Shown one piece after another: positions 8,997 to 18,444 of a stretch of DNA of 64,000 bases (positions within the stretch are counted from its first letter, which is position 1; the number at the start of each line of letters is the position of its first letter). The notes under the pieces are model-generated. The model ran no database searches. It saw only the letters and a program-made list of their open reading frames with translations, and had not been told where the DNA came from. The DNA lies in contig NZ_LSZP01000004.1 in assembly GCF_001580045.1 (NCBI RefSeq), positions 1 to 64,000 on the forward strand, read 5' to 3'. This stretch comes from Cephaloticoccus capnophilus (GTDB lineage: Bacteria; Verrucomicrobiota; Verrucomicrobiia; Opitutales; Opitutaceae). The translations under genes and the position numbers were made by a program.

Positions 8997-11549
8997 ATGT
9001 CCCAACAAGACCCGACGAACAACTTCACCCCGCGCGCCCAGCAAGTCCTCGCCATGTCCAAGCAGGAGGCCGCCCGCTACAAGCACAACTACGTGGGCAC
9101 CGAGCACGTCCTGCTCGGACTCATCAGCCTCGACGAAGGCGTCGCCGTGAGCGTGCTCCAAAAGATGGGCATCAACCTCGAAAGCGTGCGCGCCGAAATA
9201 GAGAAACAGGTCGGCACCGGCCCAGGCGAGGGCGCGCCCAACCCCATCCCCTACACGCCGCGCGTTCGCAAAGTCCTCGCGCTGGCGGCCAAGGAGGCGA
9301 AGACCCTCAAGCATTCCTATATCGGCACCGAGCACCTGCTGCTTGGCCTCTTGCGAGAGGGGGAAGGCGTCGCGTCTCGTGTTCTTAAGGAACTCGACAT
9401 CGACATCGAGCGCACCCGCCAAGAAATCCTCAAGGAACTCGACCCGCAATTTTCCGGCGACGGGGCGGGAGACAACGCGGACGGCCCCTCGATGGCGGCC
9501 GCCGGGGGCCCGGGCGACGACCCGCGCAACAACACCGTGAAGACGCCCGCGCTCAGAGCCTTTGGCCGCGACCTCACCGAGATTGCCCGCAAAGGCGAAC
9601 TGGACCCCGTCGTGGGCCGCCAAAACGAGATTCGCCGCGTTGTCCAAATCCTTTGCCGCCGCACCAAAAACAACCCCGTCCTCATCGGCGAGGCAGGCGT
9701 GGGCAAAACCGCAATCGCTGAGGGACTCGCCCAAGAAATCGCCATCGGCGCAGTCCCCGACATCCTCTCCGAGAAACGCGTCATTACCCTCGACCTCGCG
9801 CTCATGGTCGCCGGCACGAAATACCGCGGGCAATTCGAGGAGCGCATCAAAGCCGTGATGGACGAGATTCGCCGCGCCAAAAACATCATCCTCTTCATCG
9901 ACGAGCTGCACACCATCGTCGGCGCAGGTGGCGCGGAAGGCGCGATGGACGCCTCCAACATCTTTAAACCCGCACTCTCTCGCGGCGAACTCCAGTGCGT
10001 CGGCGCGACCACACTAAACGAATACCGCAAATACATCGAAAAAGACGCCGCGCTCGACCGTCGTTTCCAGAGCGTAAAAGTCGAGCCACCCAGCGTCGAG
10101 GACACCATAACCATCCTCAAAGGCATTCGCAGCAAATACGAAGACCACCACAAAGCGGTCTTTACGGACGCCGCGCTCGAAGCCGCCGCCAAGCTCTCCG
10201 AGCGCTACATCACAGGCCGCTTTCTGCCGGATAAAGCGATCGACATTATGGACGAAGCGGGAGCCCGTGCCCGCATTAACTCGATGGTTCGCCCGCCCAA
10301 CATCGAAGAACTCAACGCGAAAATTGAGGCCGTCTGCGCGGAAAAAGAAAAAGCCATCACCGGCCAGCTCTTCGAGGAAGCCGCCAAATATCGCGACGAG
10401 GAGAAGCAGCTTCGCACCCAGCTCGACGAAATCACCGCCACTTGGCGCAAAGAGCGCGACGAGCAGCGCGTCACTATCGACGAAGACCTCATGATGGAGG
10501 TCGTCTCCACTTGGACGGGGATCCCGCTTACCCGCATGGAGCAAAAAGAGACCAAACAACTCCTCTCCATTGAGGCGGAGATTCAAAAAGTCGTCGTCGG
10601 CCAAGACCTTGCCGCCTCGGCAATTGCCCGCGCACTACGCCGCTCCCGCGTCGACCTCAAAGACCCACGCCGCCCCATTGGCTCCTTCCTCTTTGTCGGA
10701 CCGACCGGCGTTGGCAAAACCGAGACCGCCAAGCAAGTCGCCGTGCAAATGTTCGGCAACCAAGACGCGATCATCCAAGTCGACATGTCCGAATACATGG
10801 AGAAATTTGCCGTCTCGCGGCTCGTCGGCTCCCCTCCCGGCTACGTCGGCTACGACGAAGGCGGCCAACTCACCGAAGCCGTCCGCCGCCGCCCCTACTC
10901 GGTCGTTCTCTTCGACGAAATCGAGAAAGCGCACCCCGACGTCATTCAAATCCTCCTGCAAATCCTCGAGGAAGGTCGCCTCACCGACTCGCTCGGCCGC
11001 ACTGTGGATTTTCGCAACACGATCATCATCATGACCTCGAACATTGGGGCGGCACTCCTCCAACGGCAGACCTCGATGGGCTTTGCCGCCGCCGCCGCGA
11101 ACCCCAACGACGCGGATAAAATGCGCGAGAAAGTCATAGAAGAGTCCAAGCGCGTTTTTAAGCCCGAGTTCCTCAACCGCATCTCCGACATCATCTTTTT
11201 CCGCCCGCTGGAAAAAACTGACCTCGTGAAAATCGTGGACATCGAGTTGGAGAAATTTGGCAAACGCCTCGCCCCTCGCGCGATTACGATTGAGTTCACT
11301 AAGCCCGCGAAAGAGCTCCTCATCGACAAGGGCTACGACGAAAAATACGGGGCGCGCCCGCTGCGCCGCGCGATTGAGAACTCGCTGGAAGATCCGCTCG
11401 CAGAGGCGATTTTGAAAGGCGAGATAAAGGACGGCGACTCCGTGCGGGTCGACCGCGACGGCGAGAAACTCATCTTCAAATCCGCCGCAAAACGAAAGCC
11501 CCGCGGTGCAAAACCCGCTGCCCCCGCCGACCCCGAACTCGCGCGGTGA
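8997..11549 (+). CDS. clpC: ATP-dependent protease ATPase subunit ClpC
   Basis: HSP100-class unfoldase of 850 residues. It has a duplicated Clp N domain ([16 protein letters not shown], then [16 protein letters not shown]), AAA1 with Walker A GEAGVGKT at about residue 231, a UVR-containing middle domain ([19 protein letters not shown]), and AAA2 with Walker A GPTGVGKT at about 568. The short middle domain with a UVR motif identifies ClpC rather than ClpB, whose partial gene lies at the right end of the window. It would unfold arginine-phosphorylated substrates for ClpP; clpP is not in the window. It follows mcsA-mcsB as the third gene of the cluster. Confidence 0.96.
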   Translation: MSQQDPTNNFTPRAQQVLAMSKQEAARYKHNYVGTEHVLLGLISLDEGVAVSVLQKMGINLESVRAEIEKQVGTGPGEGAPNPIPYTPRVRKVLALAAKEAKTLKHSYIGTEHLLLGLLREGEGVASRVLKELDIDIERTRQEILKELDPQFSGDGAGDNADGPSMAAAGGPGDDPRNNTVKTPALRAFGRDLTEIARKGELDPVVGRQNEIRRVVQILCRRTKNNPVLIGEAGVGKTAIAEGLAQEIAIGAVPDILSEKRVITLDLALMVAGTKYRGQFEERIKAVMDEIRRAKNIILFIDELHTIVGAGGAEGAMDASNIFKPALSRGELQCVGATTLNEYRKYIEKDAALDRRFQSVKVEPPSVEDTITILKGIRSKYEDHHKAVFTDAALEAAAKLSERYITGRFLPDKAIDIMDEAGARARINSMVRPPNIEELNAKIEAVCAEKEKAITGQLFEEAAKYRDEEKQLRTQLDEITATWRKERDEQRVTIDEDLMMEVVSTWTGIPLTRMEQKETKQLLSIEAEIQKVVVGQDLAASAIARALRRSRVDLKDPRRPIGSFLFVGPTGVGKTETAKQVAVQMFGNQDAIIQVDMSEYMEKFAVSRLVGSPPGYVGYDEGGQLTEAVRRRPYSVVLFDEIEKAHPDVIQILLQILEEGRLTDSLGRTVDFRNTIIIMTSNIGAALLQRQTSMGFAAAAANPNDADKMREKVIEESKRVFKPEFLNRISDIIFFRPLEKTDLVKIVDIELEKFGKRLAPRAITIEFTKPAKELLIDKGYDEKYGARPLRRAIENSLEDPLAEAILKGEIKDGDSVRVDRDGEKLIFKSAAKRKPRGAKPAAPADPELAR

Positions 11550-11591
11550 AGCGGCCCGCTGCAAAGTAAAACCGCCCGCGCTTGCGACGAA

Positions 11592-11621
11592 GGGCTCTCC
11601 TGCACGGAGAGCCCGCTTTGG
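11592..11621 (+). terminator. Probable terminator after clpC
   Basis: Perfect 9-bp inverted repeat GGGCTCTCC/GGAGAGCCC with a 5-nt TGCAC loop (11592-11614), 42 bp after the clpC stop, followed by GCTTTGG. The T-run is short, so termination efficiency is uncertain. Confidence 0.6.
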
Positions 11622-11777
11622 TCAGGCGTGTCGTGGGCGAAACCTTACGGGTGGACAGCGTTCTAGTCGGACTACCTGTGGCAGGCGATTTGAGGATTGC
11701 GTAGCGGGCGGGTGGGCGCATTCGCTGGGCGCTTCCTAGTTTAGAGCCCTCTGGGCTTTCCCCGAGTGACTCACACC

Positions 11778-12284
11778 ATGAATGTAGAACAGCAGTCCGA
11801 ACAGCAGCAGCCCATGCGGCATACGATTTCTGCCCTCGTTGAAAATAAATTTGGCGTCCTTGCGCGCGTCGCCGGCATGTTTTCGGGACGCGGGTTTAAC
11901 ATCGACTCGCTCAATGTCGCCCCCACGCACGAAGCGGCCTTCTCGCGAATCACCGCGACGCTCAAGGGCGATGACCACGCTCTCGAACTGTGCATCAAAC
12001 AGCTGCGCAAACTGGTCAACGTCGTTGAGGTCACCGACTTCGCCGAGGGCTCGGCGGTCACGCGCGAACTCGTGCTCGTAAAAGTCCGTGCCGACGCGCG
12101 TACGCGCTCCGAGATTTTGCAAATCAAGGACATATTCCGCGCCAAAATCGTGAATATGTCGCATGACGACCTCGTCATCGAGTGCACTGGCGATGACGAA
12201 AAGGTGAGTGCCTTCCTCAACTTGCTCGACCCGTTTGGCATCCTCGAACTCGCGCGCACGGGCCGCCTCGCGCTCAAACGCTGA
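11778..12284 (+). CDS. ilvN: Acetolactate synthase small (regulatory) subunit
   Basis: ACT-domain regulatory subunit of acetohydroxyacid synthase, the first common step of branched-chain amino acid synthesis; it confers valine feedback inhibition and stimulates the catalytic subunit. The conserved opening HTISALVENKFGVLARVAGMFSGRGFNIDSLNV contains the valine-binding ACT fold. The C-terminal half carries the second conserved domain (LVLVKVRADARTRSEIL...GILELARTGRLAL). The start may be the ATG at 11778 (Gln-rich extension) or the ATG at 11814 directly at MRHTIS; family members usually start like the latter. The catalytic ilvB gene is not in the window. A short inverted repeat (AGCCC-TCT-GGGCT, 11745-11757) lies just upstream. 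Confidence 0.93.
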   Translation: MNVEQQSEQQQPMRHTISALVENKFGVLARVAGMFSGRGFNIDSLNVAPTHEAAFSRITATLKGDDHALELCIKQLRKLVNVVEVTDFAEGSAVTRELVLVKVRADARTRSEILQIKDIFRAKIVNMSHDDLVIECTGDDEKVSAFLNLLDPFGILELARTGRLALKR

Positions 12285-12432
12285 CGCGCTTCCACTGCGC
12301 GCCGCTGCCGCGATACCACTCACCGCTATGCTATCTCATCACTGCCCGGTGCGCGACCGATGCACTCGCGCGCGTTAATTTATTATTTCTCGTTAGTTCC
12401 TCGTTCCTCATCCAATCCCTGTCTCTCTCATC

Positions 12433-13461
12433 ATGCCTGCTAAAATCTACACTGACAAAGACGCCGACCTAGGCGTGCTTAAAAACAAAACCCTCGCCGT
12501 TATCGGCTACGGTTCCCAAGGCCACGCGCACGCGCTCAACCTCAAGGAGAGCGGCTGCAAGGTCATCATCGGCCTCTACGCCGGGAGCAAATCGCGCAGC
12601 GTCGCCGAGGAGCATGGGTTTAAGGTCTACGACACCGCTGAGGCGGTCACCAAGGCCGACGTCATCATGATTGCGCTGCCCGACATGGTGCAGGCCGACG
12701 TTTATGAGTCCGACATCGCGCCCAACCTCGCCAAGGGCAAGACCCTCCTTTTCTCGCACGGCCTCGCGATCCACTTCGACCTCATCACCGTGCCGAAGGG
12801 CGTGGATGTCATCATGGTCGCCCCCAAAGGCCCCGGCCACATCGTGCGCCGCCTCTACGTCGAGGGGAAGGGCATGCCCGCCCTCATCGCCGTGGCACCG
12901 GGCAGCTCGCGCGACGCGAAAAAGACCGCCCTTGCTTGGGCAAAAGGCATCGGCTCGACCCGCGCGGGCGTCCTCCAAACCACCTTTAAGGAAGAGACCG
13001 AGACGGACCTCTTTGGCGAGCAAGCCGTCCTCTGCGGCGGTGCGTCGGCCCTCGTGCAAGCGGGCTTCGAGACGCTCGTCGAGGCCGGTTATCAACCCGA
13101 GATGGCCTACTTCGAGTGTCTGCATGAGCTCAAACTCATCTGCGACCTCATGTATGAGTCCGGCATTGCTGGCATGCGCTTCTCGATCTCGGAGACCGCC
13201 AAGTATGGCGACATTACGCGCGGCCCACGCATCGTTAACAAACAGACGAAGGCCGAGATGAAGAAGATCCTTAAGGAGATCCAAACCGGCAAATTCACCA
13301 AAGAGTGGGTTAAGGAGCACAAAGGCGGCCTGAAAAACTACAGCGCGCTACTCAAAGCCGGAGAGAAGCACCAAATCGAGAAGACCGGTGCTTACCTGCG
13401 CGGTATGATGCCTTGGATGAGCAAGAAAAACATCAAAGGCGCACAAGCCTCCTACGCGTAA
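12433..13461 (+). CDS. ilvC: Ketol-acid reductoisomerase
   Basis: 342-residue class I KARI that converts acetolactate or acetohydroxybutyrate to the dihydroxy acid with NAD(P)H and Mg. The N-terminal Rossmann fold has [29 protein letters not shown] and the knotted C-terminal domain with [19 protein letters not shown] supply the metal ligands. [19 protein letters not shown] is the conserved helix. It follows ilvN by 148 bp, and a strong terminator closes the unit at about 13.55 kb. Confidence 0.97.
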   Translation: MPAKIYTDKDADLGVLKNKTLAVIGYGSQGHAHALNLKESGCKVIIGLYAGSKSRSVAEEHGFKVYDTAEAVTKADVIMIALPDMVQADVYESDIAPNLAKGKTLLFSHGLAIHFDLITVPKGVDVIMVAPKGPGHIVRRLYVEGKGMPALIAVAPGSSRDAKKTALAWAKGIGSTRAGVLQTTFKEETETDLFGEQAVLCGGASALVQAGFETLVEAGYQPEMAYFECLHELKLICDLMYESGIAGMRFSISETAKYGDITRGPRIVNKQTKAEMKKILKEIQTGKFTKEWVKEHKGGLKNYSALLKAGEKHQIEKTGAYLRGMMPWMSKKNIKGAQASYA

Positions 13462-13545
13462 GCTTATCTCATTACTGTGAGTCGCGCGTTCAGCTCCGGA
13501 GAAGCACCCCATCTCCGGTTTGACGCATGGCTTCAGAGACAGACT

Positions 13546-13602
13546 GAATCGGCATCGGCAGCGCGCTCCCCTACGCGCTACTGATGCCGATTCTTGTTTT
13601 TC
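13546..13602 (+). terminator. Rho-independent terminator after ilvC
   Basis: Perfect 11-bp arms GAATCGGCATC (13546-13556) and GATGCCGATTC (13583-13593), with an inner AGCGCG/CGCGCT pairing, followed by TTGTTTTTCT. It lies 84 bp after the ilvC stop and before hemC. Confidence 0.85.
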
Positions 13603-13647
13603 TGAAAGGGATTTTTTCGCACAAGTAAGCATCCAACTCGCGCTGCC

Positions 13648-14628
13648 GTGACCTCTGTTTCTCATTTTCCCGATTCGCTTGCTTCTTCCGGTGACGCGGC
13701 GGCAACGACGCCGCACAGAAAGAACGGGCCTTTGATCCTCGCCACTCGCAAAAGCCCGTTGGCCCTCGCCCAAGCCGAACTCGTCGCGTCGCGGCTTCGC
13801 GAGAAGCTTGGGGCGAGCGTTGAGCTACTGCCGATGACGACGACTGGAGACAGGCAAGCCCAGTGGTCGCTCGAAAAACAAGGCGGTAAGGGGCTTTTCA
13901 CTACGGAGCTTGAACAAGCAGTAATCGACGGCGAGGCCGACCTCGCCGTGCACAGCACCAAAGACCTGCCCGGCCACACCTCGCCCCAACTCATCATCGC
14001 CGGCTATCTGCCGCGCGCGGACCCGCGTGATGTGCTCGTGTTCAGAAGCGAGGCTAAATTGAGCTGTGGACAGGGCCCAGCTCGTCCGCGCCAAGCAAAC
14101 GGCCCTTTGGCCCTCGCGACGAGCAGTCCGCGCCGTCGCGGTCAACTCGCGCTGCTCTTCCCCGATGCGACCTTTTGCGAAATCCGTGGCAACGTGGAAA
14201 CGCGTTTATCAAAGCTTGCCGAAAACCAAGCGGGTGGCGCCGAAGGCACTGTCCTTGCGGCGGCAGGACTCGCCCGACTCGGCATTGCGATTTGGCCGGG
14301 CCTAGAGTTTCGCCCGCTCGCCTTTACTGAAATGGTTCCGGCGGTGGGGCAGGGCGCGATTGCCGTGCAAACGCGCATCGAGGATGCCGCGCACTATGCG
14401 CCGATCCTCGACCCTGGAACGGCTTGCGCCGTGCGTGTCGAGCGTGCCTTTCAAGCCGCACTCGGTGGCGGCTGCCACACGGCGTTTGCGGCGCACGCAG
14501 CGGGCGACACGCTCCACCTCTTTCACGAAAAAACAGGGCTTCGTCGTTTTCCGCTGAGCGAAGCGGAAGTCCATGCCCCCGCAGATACCGCCAAACGCAT
14601 CCTTAACACGCTCGGCCTTCTCTCATGA
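13648..14628 (+). CDS. hemC: Hydroxymethylbilane synthase (porphobilinogen deaminase)
   Basis: Polymerises four porphobilinogens into hydroxymethylbilane. LILATRKSPLALAQAELV opens the domain; AVHSTKDLP and TSSPRRRGQL are substrate/cofactor-binding motifs. The dipyrromethane cofactor cysteine is in LGGGCHTAF. The best start is GTG at 13648, giving a ~25-residue polar extension; no ATG lies between it and the conserved core. Its stop overlaps the hemD start (ATGA at 14625-14628), indicating translational coupling. Confidence 0.95.
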   Translation: MTSVSHFPDSLASSGDAAATTPHRKNGPLILATRKSPLALAQAELVASRLREKLGASVELLPMTTTGDRQAQWSLEKQGGKGLFTTELEQAVIDGEADLAVHSTKDLPGHTSPQLIIAGYLPRADPRDVLVFRSEAKLSCGQGPARPRQANGPLALATSSPRRRGQLALLFPDATFCEIRGNVETRLSKLAENQAGGAEGTVLAAAGLARLGIAIWPGLEFRPLAFTEMVPAVGQGAIAVQTRIEDAAHYAPILDPGTACAVRVERAFQAALGGGCHTAFAAHAAGDTLHLFHEKTGLRRFPLSEAEVHAPADTAKRILNTLGLLS

Positions 14629-15482
14629 GTTCGTCCTCTCGCAGCACTCCCCATCGTAACACCAAAGCTAAACCCCTCGCGGGCCGCCGGATCGCTATCA
14701 CTCGTGCGCGCGAGCAAGCGGGCGAACTCTCCGCCAAACTCGCCGCGCTCGGAGCCGAAGTCCTAGAGCTGCCGCTGATAAAAATCAGCCAGTCTATCGA
14801 CAAGCAGGAGCTCGCGGACGTGCTTCTCGAGTTCGGCAGCTACGACTGGATCGTGTTCACCAGTGCCAATGGCGTCCGCTATTTCTTCCAAGAGTTTTTT
14901 AGGATCTTCGACGACATTCGCTCGCTCGGGCTGTTGCGTTTTGCGGCGATTGGCGCGGGCACGGCGCGCGAAATCGAGGCCCTGCGGCTAAAGGTCGAGT
15001 GTAAGCCTAAGCGCGCGACCGGCGGCGCACTCGCCGAGGCACTGATCGAAACCGGCAGTCTCGATAACGCGAAGGTGCTCGTCATTACCGGAAACCTAAA
15101 CCGCGACGAACTCGTGCAGAAGCTCGAAGCGGCGCGGGCCATAGTCGACCGACTCCAAGTTTACAAAACCGAGCAGGTTCAGCTTGCGAGCGATGAGGTC
15201 GCGCACGGCAGTGCTGCGGCGGGCACGGACTCTGCGATTGCCGACTTTCGCGCACGCGGGGCCGACTGCGTGCTCTTTGCCAGCTCTTCGGCGGTGACTT
15301 CTTACGCTGACCAAGCGGCCAGCCTAAGGCTTGCCGATGGGGCGAAGCCGCCCTTGTTTGGCAGTATCGGAGAACTCACTACGCAGACGCTTCTGCAGCG
15401 CGGACTGCCGCTCGCCTTCGAGGCGCGTGAGCCGAGTCTCGATAGCTTGGTTGACGCACTTACCGAAAAACTCGGGAACTAA
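14625..15482 (+). CDS. hemD: Uroporphyrinogen-III synthase
   Basis: 285 residues of the low-identity HemD family. It has two Rossmann-like lobes, with RRIAITRAREQAGELSAKL at the N-terminus, DWIVFTSANGVRYFFQ, and ADCVLFASSSAVTSYA in the second lobe (the family's typical FxSxxAV motif). It cyclises hydroxymethylbilane to uroporphyrinogen III. The 4-bp overlap with hemC and the pathway match make the call firm despite weak sequence conservation in the family. Confidence 0.92.
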   Translation: MSSSSRSTPHRNTKAKPLAGRRIAITRAREQAGELSAKLAALGAEVLELPLIKISQSIDKQELADVLLEFGSYDWIVFTSANGVRYFFQEFFRIFDDIRSLGLLRFAAIGAGTAREIEALRLKVECKPKRATGGALAEALIETGSLDNAKVLVITGNLNRDELVQKLEAARAIVDRLQVYKTEQVQLASDEVAHGSAAAGTDSAIADFRARGADCVLFASSSAVTSYADQAASLRLADGAKPPLFGSIGELTTQTLLQRGLPLAFEAREPSLDSLVDALTEKLGN

Positions 15483-15517
15483 CCCGTGTGGGCGCGGCCC
15501 AAATTTTACCGTTTTTG

Positions 15518-16630
15518 ATGAAAGTCCCTTTCCTCGACCTCAGTCTTCAACACCAAGCGATTCGCACGGAGGCACTGGCCGCGCTCGCAGCGACTTATGA
15601 TGCGACGCGCTTTTGCCTCGGGCAGGACGTCGACGACTTTGAGCGCGGCTTTTCCCAAACACTCGGCTATCCGGCTGCGCTGGGCCTAAACAGTGGCACT
15701 GCGCCGCTGCACATGGCCTGCCTCATGGCGGGCTTCGGCCCGGGCGACGAAGTGATTACGACGCCGTTTACGTTTATTTCCTCGGCGTGGGGGATTAGTT
15801 ACACCGGTGCGCGGCCTGTCTTTGCGGACATCGAGCCGGAGACCTACAACCTAGATCCCGCGAAGCTCGAAGCGGCGATTACGCCGCGTACAAAGGGAAT
15901 CGTCGTAGTGCACCTGTTCGGACTGCCTGCGCGGATGGACGAGATTATGGCTGTGGCGCGTAAGCATGGGCTCTTCGTTATCGAAGACTGCGCCCAAGCA
16001 GTCGGCGCGCAGTATCGGGGGACGCCGGTCGGGCTTTTGGGCGACGTGGGCACCTTTAGCTTTTACCCGACCAAAAACCTCGGCGCCTGCGGCGAAGCAG
16101 GGATGCTCGTTGCTCGCGACGAAAAACGCTTTGCCCGCGCTCGGCTGATGCGTGTGCATGGCTCGCCGCGCCGCTACGCGCACGAGATCCTGGGCGGGAA
16201 TTGGCGGATGGATGGCTTTCAGGCCGCAGTCCTCAATATCAAGCTGCCGCGACTTCGCCAATGGACGGCTCGGCGGCGTGAAATCGCACGGCACTACGCG
16301 GCGGGCATTCGGCTGCGCGAGGCGGCCTTGCCGACAATCGCTGCCGATTACGGTGAGAGCGTCTTGCACCAATTTACGCTGACGCATCCTCAGCGAGACG
16401 CGCTGCGCGAGCACTTGACCGCCTGTGGCGTGGGCACGGACTTGATTTACCCGCTGCCGCTACATCTCCAAAAGTGCTACGCCGATCTCGGCTACGCGAA
16501 GGGGAGTTTTCCGGTTGCCGAGCAAGTCGCCGAGCAGTGCTTGAGTTTGCCGATCTTTCCCGAGCTGACGGATGCGCAGGTCGAGCATGTCATAGCGAGC
16601 GTTAACGCTTTCAACCCTGCCGCCCGATGA
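15518..16630 (+). CDS. DegT/DnrJ/EryC1/StrS-family PLP aminotransferase
   Basis: 370-residue sugar-aminotransferase-type enzyme of PLP fold type I. Signatures are VPFLDLSLQHQ, GLNSGTAPLHMA, DEVITTPFTFISSAWGI, IVVVHLFGLPARMDEI, VIEDCAQAVGAQYRG, and the internal-aldimine lysine in SFYPTKNLGACGEAGML. Relatives transfer amino groups to nucleotide-linked keto-sugars for cell-surface glycans; the substrate cannot be read from sequence. Start ATG at 15518 (MKVPFLDL) fits the family; an upstream in-frame start at 15488 adds ten unlikely residues. It lies 35 bp after hemD and overlaps trpF by 4 bp, so it may be co-transcribed with both. Confidence 0.9.
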   Translation: MKVPFLDLSLQHQAIRTEALAALAATYDATRFCLGQDVDDFERGFSQTLGYPAALGLNSGTAPLHMACLMAGFGPGDEVITTPFTFISSAWGISYTGARPVFADIEPETYNLDPAKLEAAITPRTKGIVVVHLFGLPARMDEIMAVARKHGLFVIEDCAQAVGAQYRGTPVGLLGDVGTFSFYPTKNLGACGEAGMLVARDEKRFARARLMRVHGSPRRYAHEILGGNWRMDGFQAAVLNIKLPRLRQWTARRREIARHYAAGIRLREAALPTIAADYGESVLHQFTLTHPQRDALREHLTACGVGTDLIYPLPLHLQKCYADLGYAKGSFPVAEQVAEQCLSLPIFPELTDAQVEHVIASVNAFNPAAR

Positions 16631-17328
16631 CTTTATCAGGGGAAATGTCGGCAGGTAGGGAAGAGCGATTGCAGGAACGATTTCGCCTAAAAGTGTGCGG
16701 GCTAACTTCGCTGCGCGACGCGCGTTACGCCGAGCAGTGCGGGGCCGATTACCTGGGCTTCATCCTGCACCGGCGCAGTCCGCGCTTCGTGTCGCCCGAG
16801 CGTTTTTTTGAGATGCGGCCCGCCCTGCCACCGCAGAAGAAAGTCGCGGTCGTAGTCGAGCCCGATGAGGAGTTGTTGGGCGAAATGCTGGAGGCAGGCT
16901 TTGACTTTTTCCAAGTGCACTTTCGGCACACGGTGGAGCCTGCGCTGCTGCGTCACTGGTCGACGGCGTTGCGTGGGGAGCGGCTCTGGCTCGCGCCCAA
17001 ACTGCCACCAGGCGAGGACGTGCCGGAGGCGTGGTTTCCGCTCTGCGCGGCAGTGATGCTCGATACCTTTTCGCCCGATAAATTTGGTGGCACGGGAGAG
17101 GTGGGCGACTGGGCGAAGTTTGCCCGGCACCGTGTGCGCTATCCTACGCAGCAATGGATTTTGGCCGGTGGGCTCGGGCCCGATAATATCGGCGAGGCGG
17201 TGCGAGCGAGCGGCGCGCGCTTCGTCGATGTGAATAGCGGCGTCGAGGCTGCGCCGGGGGTTAAGGATTTGCGCAAGCTGGAGCGATTTACGGCCGAGCT
17301 TGCTCGTGCGCGAGCAGCGCTTGCTTGA
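16627..17328 (+). CDS. trpF: Phosphoribosylanthranilate isomerase
   Basis: 233-residue TIM-barrel enzyme of tryptophan synthesis. LKVCGLTSLRDA carries the catalytic Cys, ADYLGFI follows, and DTFSPDKFGGTGEVGDWAKF contains the catalytic Asp and phosphate-binding segment. LAGGLGPDNIGEAV and VDVNSGVEAAPGVKD complete the signature. It overlaps degT by ATGA. No other trp gene is nearby, so the pathway is dispersed in this genome. The 3' end overlaps the convergent ogt gene by 41 bp. Confidence 0.94.
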   Translation: MTLSGEMSAGREERLQERFRLKVCGLTSLRDARYAEQCGADYLGFILHRRSPRFVSPERFFEMRPALPPQKKVAVVVEPDEELLGEMLEAGFDFFQVHFRHTVEPALLRHWSTALRGERLWLAPKLPPGEDVPEAWFPLCAAVMLDTFSPDKFGGTGEVGDWAKFARHRVRYPTQQWILAGGLGPDNIGEAVRASGARFVDVNSGVEAAPGVKDLRKLERFTAELARARAALA

Positions 17329-17815
17329 TTTCGAGGCCAAAGGCGAAGCCGCCGAGCGTGCCGTTTGCGGCGATCACTCGGTGGCAGGGGACGATGAGGC
17401 AAATCGGGTTGGCTGCATTGGCCGAGCCGACGCCGCGTGCGGCTTTCGGGCTGCCAAGTTGTGCGGCGAGTGCGCCGTAACTCGTAGTCTCGCCGAAAGG
17501 GATTTCGCGCAGCGCGGCCCAAACGCGCTGCTGAAATGCGGTGCCGCGCGCGGCGAGCGCTAGGTCGAAGCGGTGGCGTTTTTGCCTAAAATACTCTTCG
17601 ACCTGCTTACGGGCTTCGCTGCGGCGAGTGGGCGTTTTGAACGCGCTGCCTGCGGGCTTCGCTGCGGCGGGTAGGCGCTTGCGCAGCGCAGTTTCCTCGC
17701 CGAAAGCGGTGGCGTGGATTGCGCCGCTTGTATCGGTCGCGATTGAGAATGGGCCGATTGGCGTGGCGAAGGTTTCTAGGAAGAGTGGGGGAGGCAGGGG
17801 AGATTGGCGGGGCAT
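17288..17815 (-). CDS. ogt: Methylated-DNA--protein-cysteine methyltransferase
   Basis: Suicide repair enzyme that removes alkyl groups from O6-alkylguanine. The active-site motif IVPCHRVI is complete, preceded by GTAFQQRVWAALREIPFGETTSYGALA (helix-turn-helix region) and NPICL. 175 residues, normal for Ogt/MGMT. An Arg-rich segment precedes the catalytic domain. It is convergent with trpF, with overlapping 3' ends, and divergent from yqeY. Confidence 0.94.
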   Translation of the reverse strand: MPRQSPLPPPLFLETFATPIGPFSIATDTSGAIHATAFGEETALRKRLPAAAKPAGSAFKTPTRRSEARKQVEEYFRQKRHRFDLALAARGTAFQQRVWAALREIPFGETTSYGALAAQLGSPKAARGVGSANAANPICLIVPCHRVIAANGTLGGFAFGLEIKQALLAHEQARP

Positions 17816-17882
17816 AGTGTGCGGAAGCTGTGTGCCGATCGACCTCTCGACAAGGCCGGTCGCAGTGGCACAGTGGGTGCCG

Positions 17883-18335
17883 ATGAGCTCAAAACTTTAC
17901 GACCAATTGCGTGCGGACATCATCACTGCCATGAAGGCGCGCGACTCGGTGACGACCACTGCGCTGCGCACTGCCGATGCGGCGATTAAGCGCGCCGAGC
18001 TCGACGGCAATCTGGCAATCGACGACGCGCTCGTGCTGGCGACCTTGCGCAAGGCGGTCAAAAACTTGAGCGACGCGCGGGAGGATTTTCTAAAAGCGGG
18101 ACGCGCTGACCTCGTCGCTGCCAATGATGCCGAAATCGCACTTTTATCGAAATACCTGCCGCAGTCGCTTTCTCTAGAAAAGCTGGAGGCACTCGTAGTC
18201 GATGCGATCGCGGCGACCGGGGCTACGGCGAAGCGCGACATGGGCCGAGTGGTGGCCGCACTCAAACAACACGCAGACGCAGGCTCAATCGACTTCGGCA
18301 CCGCCAGCAAACTCATCCAAGCTCGGCTCGGCTGA
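17883..18335 (+). CDS. yqeY: GatB/YqeY domain protein
   Basis: 150-residue stand-alone version of the C-terminal tRNA-binding domain of GatB. It shows LYDQLRADIITAMKARDSVTTTALRTADAAIK, AEIALLSKYLPQSLS and the C-terminal KRDMGRVVAALKQHADAGSIDFGTASKLIQARL. In some bacteria this domain is fused to GlnRS, which makes a link to the GlnRS here imaginable, but the genes are ~14 kb apart. The exact role is unproven. ATG at 17883 (MSSKLYDQ) is the natural start. A 15-bp palindrome follows the stop by 8 bp. Confidence 0.92.
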   Translation: MSSKLYDQLRADIITAMKARDSVTTTALRTADAAIKRAELDGNLAIDDALVLATLRKAVKNLSDAREDFLKAGRADLVAANDAEIALLSKYLPQSLSLEKLEALVVDAIAATGATAKRDMGRVVAALKQHADAGSIDFGTASKLIQARLG

Positions 18336-18342
18336 AGGCAGG

Positions 18343-18357
18343 GCGGTCAGTGACCGC
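18343..18357. repeat. 15-bp palindrome after yqeY (recurrent gene-end motif)
   Basis: GCGGTCAGTGACCGC is a perfect palindrome with a single-base centre. The same 15 bp occurs at 53242-53256 inside a larger repeat element, and close variants occur at 24440-24454 and 26474-26488. It lies between the convergent yqeY and ffh genes. Confidence 0.6.
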
Positions 18358-18444
18358 AGCCAAAATAAAACAGCACCGCCGCCGCTGCGCTCGCGTGGGC
18401 AGCACGCGGCGCCTATGCCGCTGCCCGTGCGCAGCGTGAAACGC

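Noticed and set aside
8901-9911. 336-residue leftward frame opposite clpC
   Set aside because: Shadow of ClpC, no domain.
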